DNA of 64,000 bases. Source: Teratosphaeria epicoccoides (Eukaryota; Ascomycota; Dothideomycetes; Mycosphaerellales; Teratosphaeriaceae). The stretch is from positions 248,001 through 312,000 of the forward strand of contig JADDMT010000016.1 of the NCBI GenBank assembly GCA_021401465.1. Direction: 5' to 3'. The notes below the pieces were generated by a model. It worked only from the letters and a program-made list of their open reading frames with translations. It searched no databases and was not told the DNA's origin. The translations under genes were made by a program, and so were the position numbers. Of the stretch, positions 1 to 11,235 are shown piece by piece (the stretch's first letter is position 1; each line of letters opens with the position of its first letter).

Positions 1-1079
1 CATTGCCAACTCATCCTGTGCCGCTTTTGCGAACATCCTCACACAGCCAAGATACGGCGCAGTCATCACCCGCAAAGCTACGACAAAGTTCACAGGCATC
101 ATCTCGTACGCATTCACAGCCCACAACACCATTTCTAGATTCCGAAACAAGCATACTACCACCGATACCGTACAAAGCACGCCATGGCTCCAAGTTTTCT
201 GCCTCAGCTTCAGGATCTGTCAGCCCAGAACATCATCGAAGTAGTTTTGGTGCTGCTGCTAGGCATTATGCGCAAAGCATCACGGACAAGTTTGCTCAAT
301 ACGGCACTTCGCCACCCATCAAGAAGCTCAGTGGAAGTCCTAGCACTAATGAGCTGTCCACCAGCCTTCCAACTGGCAGCGGAAGTTGGAGCAAGTCGGT
401 CTCATTTGCCTCCACACACGACAAGCCGCGAGACGGGACTTTGAGCAGGAGCTACACTTCAAACGATGACGGCTATGATAGCGAAAGGACCATCGAAGAC
501 ACTAGCCTGCCACACACGCCGAAGAGCATGAATATGCATGTCGAGATAAAATTGCTGAATGAGGGCGCCTTCTCAGATTCTGCTTCAGGACGCGCGAAGG
601 TGCCTCTGCTACCACCAGATCTGGCGGAAAAGGCCATCATCTGGCGTCGATACTATGCCGAACAGCTCCGGTGCTGGGGCCTCTTGATGCAAGCCGCTGA
701 GCTCGAGAAAGTGTCTGGCCTCACATGTGAAATTGAGACAGAGAAAGCGGCTGGCTTGTTCCCGGAGCCGGCGCTGCAATCGCGCGCGGCGACTTGTGCC
801 CTATGCACATCACTGATAGACACCATTGCGCACTCGTGCCCTGGTTGCTTGCACACGTCTCATTTGAGCTGCGTGGACGACTATCTAAGCAGCTTAGGTG
901 ACGAGGCGTACCAGTGTCCGAGCGGCTGTGGATGCCGTTGTTCTGATCTGCCGATGCATTCTGTCGAGGCTGAAGTGGATGACACTGGAGAAGTAAAGTC
1001 CACGAGGACTGTAGTGAAGAAGCGCAGCTTTACAGACCCGGAGAGGTGGCGGGCTAGAGTGGAGGCTGAATCGCTGTAA
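1..1079 (+). CDS. WDR59/Mtc5-like SEA (GATOR2) complex subunit, C-terminal part
   Basis: The frame is open from the left edge, and its first in-window initiator-like codon is TTG, so the true start lies upstream and the gene is 5'-partial. The visible 358 residues begin with a long Ser-rich disordered stretch. Around residues 215-250 comes a helical segment with YAEQLRCWGLL and AELEKV. A Cys-rich C-terminus follows (CALC, CPGC, HTSHLSC, CPSGCGCRC). The order 'YAE-L-x-W-x-LL, then RING-like zinc module ending in CPxGCGC' is what I know from WDR59/Mtc5 (Sea3), a WD40 protein of the SEA/GATOR2 complex that controls TORC1 at the vacuole. The WD40 part would be left of the window. WDR24/Rtc1 is the main alternative, but its C-terminus differs. 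Confidence 0.68.
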   Translation, partial: LPTHPVPLLRTSSHSQDTAQSSPAKLRQSSQASSRTHSQPTTPFLDSETSILPPIPYKARHGSKFSASASGSVSPEHHRSSFGAAARHYAQSITDKFAQYGTSPPIKKLSGSPSTNELSTSLPTGSGSWSKSVSFASTHDKPRDGTLSRSYTSNDDGYDSERTIEDTSLPHTPKSMNMHVEIKLLNEGAFSDSASGRAKVPLLPPDLAEKAIIWRRYYAEQLRCWGLLMQAAELEKVSGLTCEIETEKAAGLFPEPALQSRAATCALCTSLIDTIAHSCPGCLHTSHLSCVDDYLSSLGDEAYQCPSGCGCRCSDLPMHSVEAEVDDTGEVKSTRTVVKKRSFTDPERWRARVEAESL

Positions 1080-3776
1080 TTGCAGATGGAGACGTGCATG
1101 CCCTTCTCGCGGATGGGCTAGCGGCCTTCTGCATGGAAGATACTTCACGTGTCAATCGCAATCACGGTTGACCGCCATAACCACCGGATGCATCATCACT
1201 ACTGAATGCACGCTCGCAGGTGTTCAAGGTGCGACACACTTATGGCTTGCATAGATCGATCAACCTAGCCAGAAGCCTCGGCCGTGCCTACTGCGACGCC
1301 CACAACATCTGATCCTTCAGCCTGATCACAGCCTGATCTGCTCGTGCTCACAAGAAGACGCAACCCCACTTTGCCACGCCAGCGTGTGTCTTCTGCTTGT
1401 GCCCATGCTTCCGACCCCAGCCAAGGCCCATCAGCGTTGCACATTTCCATTGCGCTCGATGAAAAGTTGCTACCATCATGGAGACACATGCTAATAGCGA
1501 ATATAACCGACGACCTCGAAGGCACAGGTAGTACAAGCGATACCAAACCACCGCAACTATCCCTTTCGAGCGCGATGCTCCAGGCGTACGACTGCATAGA
1601 GCTCGTCGCAGTAAGAAGACTGGCACCCTGCGAGCAATAGTGGCGTCGAGCCTGAGTGTTTTGGGGGACGACCTGAGGATCCTGGTGGCGAGCAGACTGC
1701 TGAGTTACCGGCTGCGGATTCTCTGTGCGCGAGCTACGAGCCCGTATTCGTTGTTGTGATGTGGGTGGAGTTTACTAGACATTTCGTAGACGAAAAAGCA
1801 GTACGGAGGATAACGAGATACGAGGATACCAGCGTCGATCTTCGGCAGCTTTTGGCGACTAAACCAGACGCCAATTTCCCTTTGGCGGTCTGTGAACAGG
1901 GCGGCACATACAGCCTCCGTAAGCGCCGTGATCAGATGTCCCACAACTATTTTCTGTAACCACGATAAAACAGGCAATTCGGTACAGCTGCCAAAGATGT
2001 AATTACGGCAGTGAGACTACTGTGACTTGCTAGGTATGTAGAAGGTACAGCCCTTCGCCTCCTGGTGTCTGAGGCATCGCAGCGGGGCTTTTAAGTGTGG
2101 AACATCCACCTGCATCGGAAGATTTGGAATGTGGTTAGGTAAATGAAGCCCATACTCAAGCGCTATTCATCTTTCAATCCGATTCGAATCCTGGTGTATT
2201 TGCATGAATCGTACCACTTTGTCTATCGTTCTTAACTGTCGCACCCTTCCCACCGAACCGACGGTCTCTGGGTCATGATGCCTGCCTATTGATGAGAATG
2301 TGACTGTGTCCTTTGTCACGAGCCTTGATGCAAGGCCACACTGATGAAGGCTGGGCCGGCGTGATTACTAGGACACTACGCCACTCGTAGTGCAGCAGCT
2401 CAAGACACGGCATCATCGAGCTTCCAGTCTGCTCTTGCCAATTCGATGTATGTGCCTTTGCTGAAAAGCGACTCCAGGCAAGTCGTGCGCCTGTCCACGT
2501 CTCGATCCCCCTGCCAGCGAATTGTGAATGAGGCCGCGGGCGATGTCGAGCTGGACAAGAACGACAGATAGCTTTTTCGATCTTTCTGCAAGGCTGAAGG
2601 TGAAGCGAACGGGATATTTGGATGCCATAAAAGACGGGGGGGAGTCCTGCCGCCCGAGGCAATGGCACCGGGGCAGCAAAGGCCCAGTCGTCAAACAGGC
2701 TGCTCATGTTCCATCAGCATCATTGTGATATGAGCAGTGTTGACTGCTGTTCTCCGACGATACATACCCGGTGACGTTGTGTTCTCTGTCAACAATGATA
2801 ACTGTGGCTGAATGTCGCCATGATCCATAGCTGTCAACGTACTATTACCATCTTACGCGTCAAGCACTGTCAACAAGAAAGCCTTCTGCGCAGAACAGTC
2901 CCCTTCGGAGAGCTGCGGGATCTTGCCTTGTTCCACGCGATAGCGTCTGTTGCTCCAAAGCCTTTCGACTTCCTTCGAGCGTACACTCGATCAAACATAC
3001 TGGATCAGCGCCAGCTGTGCTAGGATGTGGTCTCTGAGAGGTCTCTCCGAAAGTTGTCACTCCACAACATCGGCACGCCGGGGATCTACGTAAGTGCAAT
3101 GAAGGGGTGCTGCAGTGCATTGTCGACCCTGAGACTGACTCCAAGACATTTTGGAGCCCAGGAGAAGCCTTTTGCTGCTAAAAGATCCAGTTCCTGATAC
3201 TCAGCTTGTAGAGCCACTGTCACTGCATCCGGACCCATATACACCGGCACACGCCCGGCTAGGCTGTGGTTATCGATGTCGTGTGAGAAGCTGATCTTGA
3301 AGACCTGACACTGGCCGCTGAAATGGGAACAACATGCAAACGCATTGATCGCTGAAAATCCAAAAGCTGTAGACTGGTATGACTCGTTAAAAGAGACGGG
3401 AATATACCATGTCTTGAGTAACGGTCAAGCCGCAGCCTATCTTATGTCGGTCGATCAGCAATCGCTCATAATCAGAAAGGATGCAGCACGTGCGAGAGCG
3501 AGGGTATGACGAGACCGCAGCAACAAAGCGTATCGATCGCAATGTACTGCTGAAGAAGCGAGAACCGGCACATATATGAAACAGAAGACTAGCAACAGAG
3601 CGCCAAGCGAGGGCAATCTGAAAGCGGGATGAACCAGTTCAGAAAACCAAACCGCAATAACTCCCGCCAAACACCGCTTCGTCCCATCGTGATAGCACTT
3701 ATTGAGCACTTATTGATACATAAGACTTCCTCGCTGGGTACCAGCAGCCACACTCACGGGTAGGTAGGTACTGGCA
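1080..3776. other. Intergenic, no supported gene
   Basis: This 2.7 kb holds only short overlapping frames. A 67-codon ATG frame at 1759-1959 (+) reads somewhat protein-like and could be an eroded relic, but it has no recognisable domain. No tRNA or repeat was seen. Confidence 0.5.
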
Positions 3777-4135
3777 TTACTTCCCAATACTCCCATCCGA
3801 AAACTCCGCGCCCCGAGTATCATGGATTTTATTCGGCACGACCTTCTCCACCTTCTCCGGCAACCCTTCCTGCAGCGTCTTGGGCACAATGGAATGCCCA
3901 GTGGCATGGGTGACTTTGCCGGTCTCGTGGTTGGAGCCCGTGTTGTGGGCGGCGTCGGGGATCTTGTCCTCCAACGAGGTGGGGGCCTGGGTGAGATGTG
4001 AGTGAAGGACGTCAAAACTGGGAGGGAGGCGGGCAGACTGACCTTGGATTGCACGGTCTCGGGCAGCTTGGAGTCGACGGCGTGAGAGGCGCCTTGGCCC
4101 GAGGCGTTGGTGGTGCCGGGGAGGTTGCCGGACAT
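3777..4135 (-). CDS. Small hydrophilic protein, LEA/stress-like (two exons)
   Basis: Two exons are read on the minus strand: 4135-4043 and 3986-3777, joined across a 56-nt intron at 4042-3987 that starts GTCAGT and ends CACCCAG. Frame is kept (31 + 69 codons), giving a 100-aa protein. It starts MSGNLPGTTNASGQG and is rich in Gly, Ser, Lys, Glu and His, with no Cys, no signal peptide and no membrane segment. Such short, fully hydrophilic fungal proteins are often LEA-like or conidiation/stress-associated; that role is inference only. The upstream in-frame extension to 4210 lacks support. Confidence 0.6.
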
Positions 4136-5164
4136 TTTTGCTTTGGGTTCAATAGAATTCCGTGAGGGATTGCTGTCGGGTTGGGAACGTGTGTCTTTGC
4201 TCCTTGGCAATTGGGCAATTGTGTTGGAAGGTGAGGGAGAAGTGCAAAACTTAATGCATTATATATACCCACCTGGACGGCGCAATGCCAGCTCCGGGTC
4301 TCCAGACGTTTACATCATCCTGATCGCGTGCTTTGTGCCACTGCATCGAAGACTGCCTGCTCGAAACTCCACAAGGAGCACTGCGTCGTCATAGACGGAC
4401 ACGGGCTGCTGCGCCTGGTTTTCCAAACACCGATGCCCGCACAAGGAGTCCCCAAGCGTCATCATGGCGTATTTGATGGCAGCCTGGAGCTTCGGCTGCG
4501 TGCAGATGTCAGGCGAGTGCTCGATCTGCGCAAAATATGTTGATGCGATTCTGAAGTGGCCCGTCGCAATATACCTGCTTGGACAACGCAAGCATGAGAG
4601 GTGAAAGGATGAACTTGTATGTAGGAGGGCTTCGCCAAGAAGGTTTGATAGTGCAGCTGTGTCAGCTCTTGGAAAGCATGACTCATGCAAATATTTGATC
4701 TGTGGGCACTACGACAAACATATCGCTGTCGACCGCAAGCAAGAGAGCTCTGAGCGCAATATCGCAGACTAGTGGCCCAGAACTACAAATGACAGTCAAA
4801 GATCCAGGGAATGAGTGACTTTGAGTTGGCAGTGCTCGCTTGTTCTTACCTCTCAGACTCGCGTGCCACCAGTGCGGCTGTCGCGCAACCAACCCATTGA
4901 TTGCGCCATGCAGGTGAGTCTTGGCTCATTGAAACTCTCGACCGCTTGCTGCCTGGTTTCGTCGACTGCATGACAGCATTGCCACGTCCAGGTGATCGGC
5001 CGGCATGTGTGTGAGCATCGGCTGACCGACACAGGAGGATGGTAGATGAACGTCTGGGAGTTGGATGACTACCAACAGCATTGACAAGTCAGTCAACCCA
5101 TCAGACTCAATCGTTAACGGGCCGACCGCACGAGTCTATCAGCCAGTGACTCCATGTCCCTCAC
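4136..5164. other. Intergenic, no supported gene
   Basis: Only short overlapping frames are present. It probably contains the promoter of the 3777-4135 gene and downstream sequence of the relic at 5165-5768. Confidence 0.45.
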
Positions 5165-5768
5165 TCATAGATCAAGCACCCTCGCCCACTCCTCCACACA
5201 CTCCCTCCACCCGCACCCGGCCCCGTCCTCTCCGACCCCTTCCTCCCGCGCCCTGACCAAATCCCCACACAAACCCTTCAGCGCCCCCAATTCCACGCCC
5301 TGCGACCACCCCACACTCCTCACCACCATCCCCTCATTATTCTTCATCCTCCCTTCCTCCGCAGCCCTCTCGACAAGCTGCACAAATCGCATCACCTTTC
5401 CTCGACTCCCTCGCCGCAAAGAACAACGACAAGTACGCCTGAATTTTCGTCATATCGCCGTCAAAGCGAGCGGCGTCGGTGTTTGGCGCCGGCATCATGG
5501 TTTGCAAGGCGTTGCTCTCGTAGACTTAGCCTGAGATGCTGGCGCGGGCGGGGGAGAGGCAGGCGAAGTGAAGTTCTGAAGTGGGTCTGTTGTTCAGGGT
5601 CTGTCCGCGGCAGAGACTATTGAGTGAGAGGCAGGCTGAGAGCTCGTTGGTGGCGGCGTTGACGAGATGCATGAGGCGCCACATTTGGCGCTGGAACAGT
5701 TGAACTTGGCGTTCGGTTTCCCAGGTGTTGTCTCGATCCAGCTCTTCGGATCTGCTGCGTCTCGGCAT
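5165..5768 (-). pseudogene. Decayed hypothetical gene (in-frame TAA plus frame shift)
   Basis: Starting at ATG 5768 an 80-codon frame reads MPRRSRSEELDRDNTWETER and continues as amphipathic helix. It is stopped by TAA at 5526-5528. The same frame resumes directly with VYESNALQTMMPAPNTD and continues for about 40 codons. Coding-like sequence then moves to another frame (MRFVQLVERAAEEG, ending VLDL at 5165). No plausible GT-AG intron bridges either break. A single C-to-T change in CAA would create the TAA. I do not recognise the family. It could alternatively be a mis-modelled gene with unusual introns. Confidence 0.45.
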
Positions 5769-5909
5769 GATGATCGATCGATAGATAATGCTGTCGTCCT
5801 GGCTATGACCCTATAGCTGCCGGCTTAAATCATGGATATCTCTGTCCAATGCCACAGTCACTGCCTCTCATAGGTCCAATCACTGCAAATGATGGCCTCA
5901 GATCTCATT

Positions 5910-6803
5910 TCATCGCTTAAGCTGCGCAAACCTCTTAGCAAGCTCATCAACATCAGGGATCTTGCCACCTGGTCCACCATCCTTCTTATCGCCATTCAAA
6001 GCCTTGGCAGCATCCGCCATCTTCTTATTCGGCTTCAAGTCAGGCGCACCCACCACTCTCGGCCTCACATTATCCGTGCTCGGCGACGGCGGCACCACCG
6101 ACACCGGACTCTTCGGTCCCATGTTTCTCGGCGGTGTGGCCTTACTTAGCTGCTCTGTGCTCAGCGGCGCCTCCAAAGCCCTGACCTTCTCACCTCCAGA
6201 CGGATCATCATCCTTGTCATCGTCATTCCCAGCCGCAGCGGCTTCCTCGGCCTCGCGCTTGGCCTTGCTGCCTGGCGGCCAGTCCACATTGTAGGCTTCC
6301 GCGATCGTCGACAGATACGCCTCCACCAGCACTTTTGACGGCGGCTCCACCTTCAGCCTGCTCTTGACCCGATCCGCGACCTTCCCACCCACATCATCCG
6401 CAGCCTGCAGAGTGAACTCTTTCCCGTACTTCTCCGCCAGCAGCTGCCGCACCGCCGTCAACTCCTTGACGCCCTCAACCCGCGGCGCGGCGAACATGAT
6501 GCTCTTGACAGCCTCCTCTAGACCGGGATCGCACTCTTTGGCCTCCAGCAGACCGGCTCGTGCGATGAGCAGTTCACAGTACAGTTCCAGTATCTCAAGC
6601 AGTTCCGTGTTCATGTCTGAGCGAATAATGTTCTCCACGCGTATCCTCGCGCTTTCCTCTTTGCCCTGTTCCAGCAGTTGTGCCATCGATCGTCGTGATT
6701 GCTTCGCCAATGCTGTGTCCTTGGCTTGCACCATGCGTAACCGCGAGATGGACAGCTTGAGCTGCACCTTGATCTTGTTGACCAAGCTGGATGTCGCCGG
6801 CAT
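5910..6803 (-). CDS. IST1: IST1-like regulator of Vps4 in the ESCRT-III/MVB pathway
   Basis: Uninterrupted 297-aa frame from ATG 6803. Residues 1-170 form the helical IST1 domain (formerly DUF292): MPATSSLVNKIKVQLKLSIS, AKDTALAKQSRR and RIRVENIIRSDMNTELLEIL are typical of its first helices. Residues about 175-280 are charged and disordered. The last residues, DVDELAKRFAQLKR, match the MIM1 pattern (L-x-x-R-F/L-x-x-L-K) that binds MIT domains of Vps4. IST1 modulates Vps4 ATPase and ESCRT-III disassembly on endosomes. Length and layout are normal for fungi. No intron is needed. Confidence 0.93.
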   Translation of the reverse strand: MPATSSLVNKIKVQLKLSISRLRMVQAKDTALAKQSRRSMAQLLEQGKEESARIRVENIIRSDMNTELLEILELYCELLIARAGLLEAKECDPGLEEAVKSIMFAAPRVEGVKELTAVRQLLAEKYGKEFTLQAADDVGGKVADRVKSRLKVEPPSKVLVEAYLSTIAEAYNVDWPPGSKAKREAEEAAAAGNDDDKDDDPSGGEKVRALEAPLSTEQLSKATPPRNMGPKSPVSVVPPSPSTDNVRPRVVGAPDLKPNKKMADAAKALNGDKKDGGPGGKIPDVDELAKRFAQLKR

Positions 6804-7197
6804 CTTAGCACTCTGTCACTCCTCGTGTCGGGGTGGTGTGATCGATCCGAAGAAAGGGACGTGAGGCCCTTCTGAAGTGAGCAGCGAAGTGGGGGCCACT
6901 CTGGACCACAACCTGGAATCCAGCTCTGCAGGTGGATTATCATTATTATCAGGAATACTTAGCAGTCCGACTACTACTGACACTTCGATGACTCTCTCTT
7001 CAAGGCAATATTGCTCGGCACTTCCCAAGCTTTATCAAAATTATTATTATTATATTATCCATTTCTGGCCCAGCCATCCCAACAGCAGCACGCTAATCTG
7101 CAACACACAGTCGTTACGACATTATAAGGTATCGCTAATCCGCCGACAAAGTCTCAGTCCCGTCGTCACCCTCAGCACAGTCTCCTTCGATGCTGCC
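6804..7197. other. Intergenic, AT-rich patch
   Basis: Lies between the IST1 start and the 3' end of the next minus-strand gene, so it likely holds the IST1 promoter. It includes an ATT-rich run near 7036-7056. No gene seen. Confidence 0.5.
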
Positions 7198-8917
7198 TCA
7201 TCTAAAGCCTGCCAGAGAATTCTCCAAGCCCGTCGCAACAAGATCCGTCGCATCAATCGTCTGTCCGAAATACGGCTTATGCGGATCACTCGTCAAATGC
7301 ATTCCGCTCAGATTAAGCTGACCTCCCGAGTTCAATTGACTCGAGTTGAATCCCGTAAACGAATTCAGCGCCGAAAGAGCGACGGAAGATCTGCTTTTCC
7401 TGAAACTGAGTGCCGGATCCCTGACAGCAGGACTCACGGTGATGATCTCGACTTCTTGCTCCTCCTCTTCCTCCTCCGGCACAGGTGGGGGCGGGACCTG
7501 CGTTTGCAAGGAGAGTCGTTGCTTCTTCTTCGTTGCTGGGTTGCTGGAGTTGGGCACAACGGCTTGTGGCGTCGTACCTTGCAGTGCGGATAGAGCTTGT
7601 TGATTGGCGAACGTCGACTCCGGTGGTTGCGGCCAGCTGCTCTTACGAGCAGGACTCTCGCCGCGCAGACTGGGCGCCCGACTGCTGACCGCGCTCGTCA
7701 TGGCGCTTCTGAGAGGTGATGCGGATCGCAGATTGTTCTCGCTACGGAGTGTAGAGATCGAATTAGTCGTACCATGTTTGGCAGGCACAACGCTGTTCCT
7801 CATGGTGGACACAGGACTGTACGCGCGTATTGGGCTAACACCATTCCGAGCCCTCCGGAAGCTTGCAGCAATGGAGCTCCTCCTGGAAGCCCTGTGCTCG
7901 AATGCGGGCTCCAAGCCATTAGGGTTCCAACGCGTAGCGACTTGTTCGGGTATCAGGTCGATTTTGGAGCCGAGCGGCGACCGTCGAGACGCCTGACCTG
8001 TGCTCGGTGGTGACGGCTCACTACCTGTGCGCGCATGCTGCGCAGAGGTGGAAGTAGGGGAGTTGCAAATCGCTTGCCCACTACTGCTCCCCGCGCTACT
8101 TGGTGCGCTTCTGTTGCCATCAACGCTGTTCGGTGCGTTGACGCTGCCACCCGGCTGCTGTGATTGTCACGCAGGCTCACCGTTTTGATGCTGGTTCGGC
8201 ATTGTCGGGACAGGTGGAGCCTGCTGTTGTTGACCTTTGCCTGAAGTACCGGGTCGCCTGCTCTCAGAGTCGGGGACCGCGGGCCTGCTGGTGCTCTTAC
8301 GACGTCTCGCTGAGCCGAACAATTTCTTCAAGCCTCTTGGCTCGGGCTCCTGAGTCGAAGATGCTCTGGTCTGCTCTTTGTCAGCACGGCAACCTCTTGT
8401 CTTCCTCAAGATGTCTACTAACATCCGAGTGATCGTCCCCACCACTGGCTCTCCTCGTCCCGCTTGTTACGCCTTGCTCGAGCTGGCTAAGCGTGGGCGG
8501 TGCCCACCTTTCCTCGTCACCGCACACCACGATGTACCATCCTATGGACTCCTCAGGCGCCAGCTTGTCCCGCAATTCGCACATCGCATTCCACTGATCA
8601 TTGCCAATACCCCGCGTCGTGACTTGTTCTAATGCGACACTTAATTTCACCTCTTCTACCGTATCCGCGACGTAAGCGTATGGCTGGCTTGCCGCGTTGG
8701 CGGAGAGGTCGTTAATGTCGTACTGCTCGACGAAGCGGAGACGGGGCAGTGCGCTCATCATGTCTGGATACAGCTCATTGAAGTTGCGCAGCATCGCGCG
8801 CGTGGTGTCCGGTGCAACAAGCCATTCTGCAGCCGCATCGTCGAGATTCTGGAGGATGATGTGGATGCGGATCAGCGACCTTGGCCAGCGAAAGCCATGG
8901 AGCAAGTAAGTTGGCAT
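7198..8917 (-). CDS. Conserved fungal protein of unknown function, frame interrupted by one TGA
   Basis: Exon 1 runs 8917-8423 (165 codons) and starts MPTYLLHGFRWPRSLIRIHI. This is a compact conserved-looking domain with NLDDAAAEWL, YPDMM, FVEQYD, SQPYAYVAD and GWYIVVCGDEERWAPP. A 52-nt intron (8422-8371; GTTAGT, GCTGAC branch, CAG) joins in phase 0 to a Ser/Pro-rich disordered region with KKLFGSARRRKS. The frame meets TGA at 8169-8167, then stays open in the same frame for a further 322 codons to 7198, ending ENSLAGFR. If translation stops at the TGA the protein is about 232 aa; if read through it is about 555 aa. The stop context is TGA CAA TCA. A weak 45-nt intron (GTGACA to ACAG) could also remove it. 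Function unknown; the N-terminal domain is widespread in filamentous fungi as far as I recall. Confidence 0.6.
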
Positions 8918-9824
8918 TGTTGCTGACAGGCTGAATGACGTGCAGCTCGTATTGCTAGTGGGCAGAGTTAGAAATGATAAATAAGTACACTGAGACTGCA
9001 ACGGTCGTATCTCCAACCGTCATCTATCGTTGTGCCGTGTTATCTGGGTCACCCGACAGCTCAGCAATGATAATGTCGCACGGTGGTGGCGCTACGGAAG
9101 AAGATGTTGTTACACCAAAAAGTGTGATTAGATGTGAGCTGAATCGTGTGAGAGAAGGCGGTAAGAAGTGATCTTTGAGGCGAGCCGTCAGGCGTTTCGT
9201 GATATGCGTTGCAGCGACGCAGGCCCACGGTCCAGTGCAGCTGATGAAACTCAATGGACGCCTCGTCATCGAATGGCATGCGAGGAGGCACAGCTGCCTC
9301 AATGGTGCTCACTGCTGCCGCCCAGATCCGGCAATTCCACGCTTTCAAGGTCCGAAGCGCGTGCCTTGTTGGAGCTTGATGATGTCTATCACTCACTGGT
9401 CAACGCACGGTCTGCGTCGAACTTGAAGCAAGGCACCGGACCGCATAGCCGCCAATAGGCTCCGCCTGTGAAGTGCACATGCAGCCATGTAATATGTTGG
9501 GCCCATGGATGTATGTCAGCCGGGAGAGGCACCAAATTGCGTCCCGGTCAATAAGTAGACTCGGGTTTGAAACGTGCAGATGGACGAGCAGTCCTGAATC
9601 CTGAATCCTGAATCCTGATCGCCGCCAAGGACACAGGTCACACAGCTCTTGGCGATCGCCAGGCCCTCAGGCTACATACTTCAAACCCCCGGCTCGTGCC
9701 TATACGCGCGAGTCAGCGAAACTCAGGTATTTTCGACTGCTTACTAATTATTGATATCCACGACATGTAACTATTACATGGAGTGACTTCCGGCTCGTGG
9801 ACTGGAACCCAGTGAGCTGGCCCA
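8918..9824. other. Intergenic region between divergent genes
   Basis: Divergent promoters of the 7198-8917 gene and the LENG1-like gene. Overlapping short frames at 9060-9460 look weakly coding on both strands but none is convincing. A short heptamer repeat lies at 9592-9618. Confidence 0.45.
9592..9618. repeat. Heptamer microsatellite TCCTGAA x ~3.9
   Basis: The unit TCCTGAA is repeated almost four times without interruption. Confidence 0.85.
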
Positions 9825-10901
9825 ATGCCGCTGCATCTTCTAGGCAAGAAATCATGGAACGTCTACAACACGGCGAACGTCGAGCGGGTCCGCCGCGACG
9901 AAGCCGAAGCGAGAGCACAAGAAGAAGCCGAAGAACAGCGCATGCAGGAAGAGGATGCTGCTCGACGGACTGCAACACTGCGAGGGGCGCTACTCCCAGC
10001 TCTCGCCAAGTCGGAGCCAGCAGATAGTCGTCGGCAGGACATCGATGACGGGACACGTAGTCATGCCCAGAGACGCCCGGGCGCAGACCCAATCGCTGCT
10101 GACGCAGCATCTCAGCGGAAAAGGAGGAGGCTGAGAGGCGAAGATGATACCGATCGGGACATTCGCTTTGCACGTGAAGATGCCGAAACTGGACAGCGTG
10201 CCCGTCAGTGGCTCATGAAGAAGGGTGAGCAGGATGCTCCCCTGGTTGACCATGCAGGTCATCTGCAGCTTATCCCAGCACCCGATGAGGAAGCCATTCG
10301 GAACTCAGAAAAGAATCCTGAGGCTGAGGCTGAGCAAGCGAAGAAGCGTAAGCGGGCAGAAGACCAAGTGACCATGCGCTTTCCGAACGCAGCTGGGTTT
10401 GACAACGGCATGGCGAAACCTTGGTATGCTTCCAACAAGCGTGCTGACCGCAAGGAGGATAAAAGCCAGGCACTCGTGCTGTCGCATGTCCAGGAGAAAG
10501 ATGTCTGGGGTAATGAGGATCCGCGGAGGAAGCAACGTGAGCAGAATCGCATCTCGTCTAACGACCCTTTCGCTGCGATGCAGCAGGCTCAGAGACAGCT
10601 GAAGCAGAGTGAACGGGATAAGGAGAAGTGGCAAAATGAACGCGCGGTTGAGCTCGAGGAGCTGAGAAAGTCTCAGGAGAAAGAAAGGAGGAGATACCGG
10701 TGGCATCGTCACCATGAGCATGATGACCATGGTCTTGAGGACTTCAGTCTAGATGCGCCACAAGAAAAGCCAGTCGAGGGTCGTAAAGTTGAGCATCGAC
10801 GACATCATCGTCGACATAGGAGCAGAAGTCGATCGAGGGAGCAGGGCAATAGCCATAGGCACCGGCATCGCTCGAAGCATGAATACCATGGACGCGCATG
10901 A
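9825..10901 (+). CDS. LENG1-like protein with CIR N-terminal domain
   Basis: Single 358-aa frame from ATG 9825. The first residues, MPLHLLGKKSWNVYNTANVE followed by RVRRDEAEA, are the CIR_N signature (CBF1-interacting co-repressor N-terminal domain), shared by LENG1 and Cwc25-type proteins. The rest is strongly charged with coiled-coil potential (RAQEEAEEQRMQEEDAARR, MQQAQRQLKQSERDKEKW). It ends in a His/Arg and RS-like tail (HRRHRSRSRSREQ). The layout indicates a nuclear pre-mRNA processing role. LENG1 is the best match; Cwc25 is the alternative and usually lacks the PWY-type middle motif (KPWYASNK) seen here. No intron needed. Confidence 0.85.
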   Translation: MPLHLLGKKSWNVYNTANVERVRRDEAEARAQEEAEEQRMQEEDAARRTATLRGALLPALAKSEPADSRRQDIDDGTRSHAQRRPGADPIAADAASQRKRRRLRGEDDTDRDIRFAREDAETGQRARQWLMKKGEQDAPLVDHAGHLQLIPAPDEEAIRNSEKNPEAEAEQAKKRKRAEDQVTMRFPNAAGFDNGMAKPWYASNKRADRKEDKSQALVLSHVQEKDVWGNEDPRRKQREQNRISSNDPFAAMQQAQRQLKQSERDKEKWQNERAVELEELRKSQEKERRRYRWHRHHEHDDHGLEDFSLDAPQEKPVEGRKVEHRRHHRRHRSRSRSREQGNSHRHRHRSKHEYHGRA

Positions 10902-11029
10902 GCATTACAAATGGAACCGGCATTCGCTAAACATCTCAGCTAACATTCTACACATCCCACTAGAGACTTGAGGATTGATCGGCTATCGGATTTTTCTACA
11001 GTGAATTCCTGCTGGTTGGCTGGTTGATC

Positions 11030-11235
11030 TGGTTGAACGCGTGCTGATGCAAAATGAGTGCTTGATCGGGTAGTTGACTGCTCCTAGATGTGGGTGACTG
11101 CCTGCTGATGCAAATGAGTGCTTTGTCAAACGGCTGACTGCTGACTGCTGCTTGAGGCAAGTGAATGCTTTATCAACACTTGATTGGTCCCTGATGTGGT
11201 TGACTTCTCCTTGATGTGGTTGACTACTCATTCAC
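11030..11235. repeat. Degenerate tandem repeat array
   Basis: Diverged direct repeats of phrases such as GCTGATGCAAATGAGTGCTT, TTGACTGCTCC and CTTGATGTGGTTGACT recur with roughly 60-bp and shorter 20-25-bp spacing. It sits between the LENG1-like gene and the next gene and encodes nothing obvious. Confidence 0.55.

Noticed and set aside
2170..2200. GATTCGAATCC as a tRNA B-box
   Set aside because: No matching A-box, acceptor stem or anticodon arm can be folded around it.
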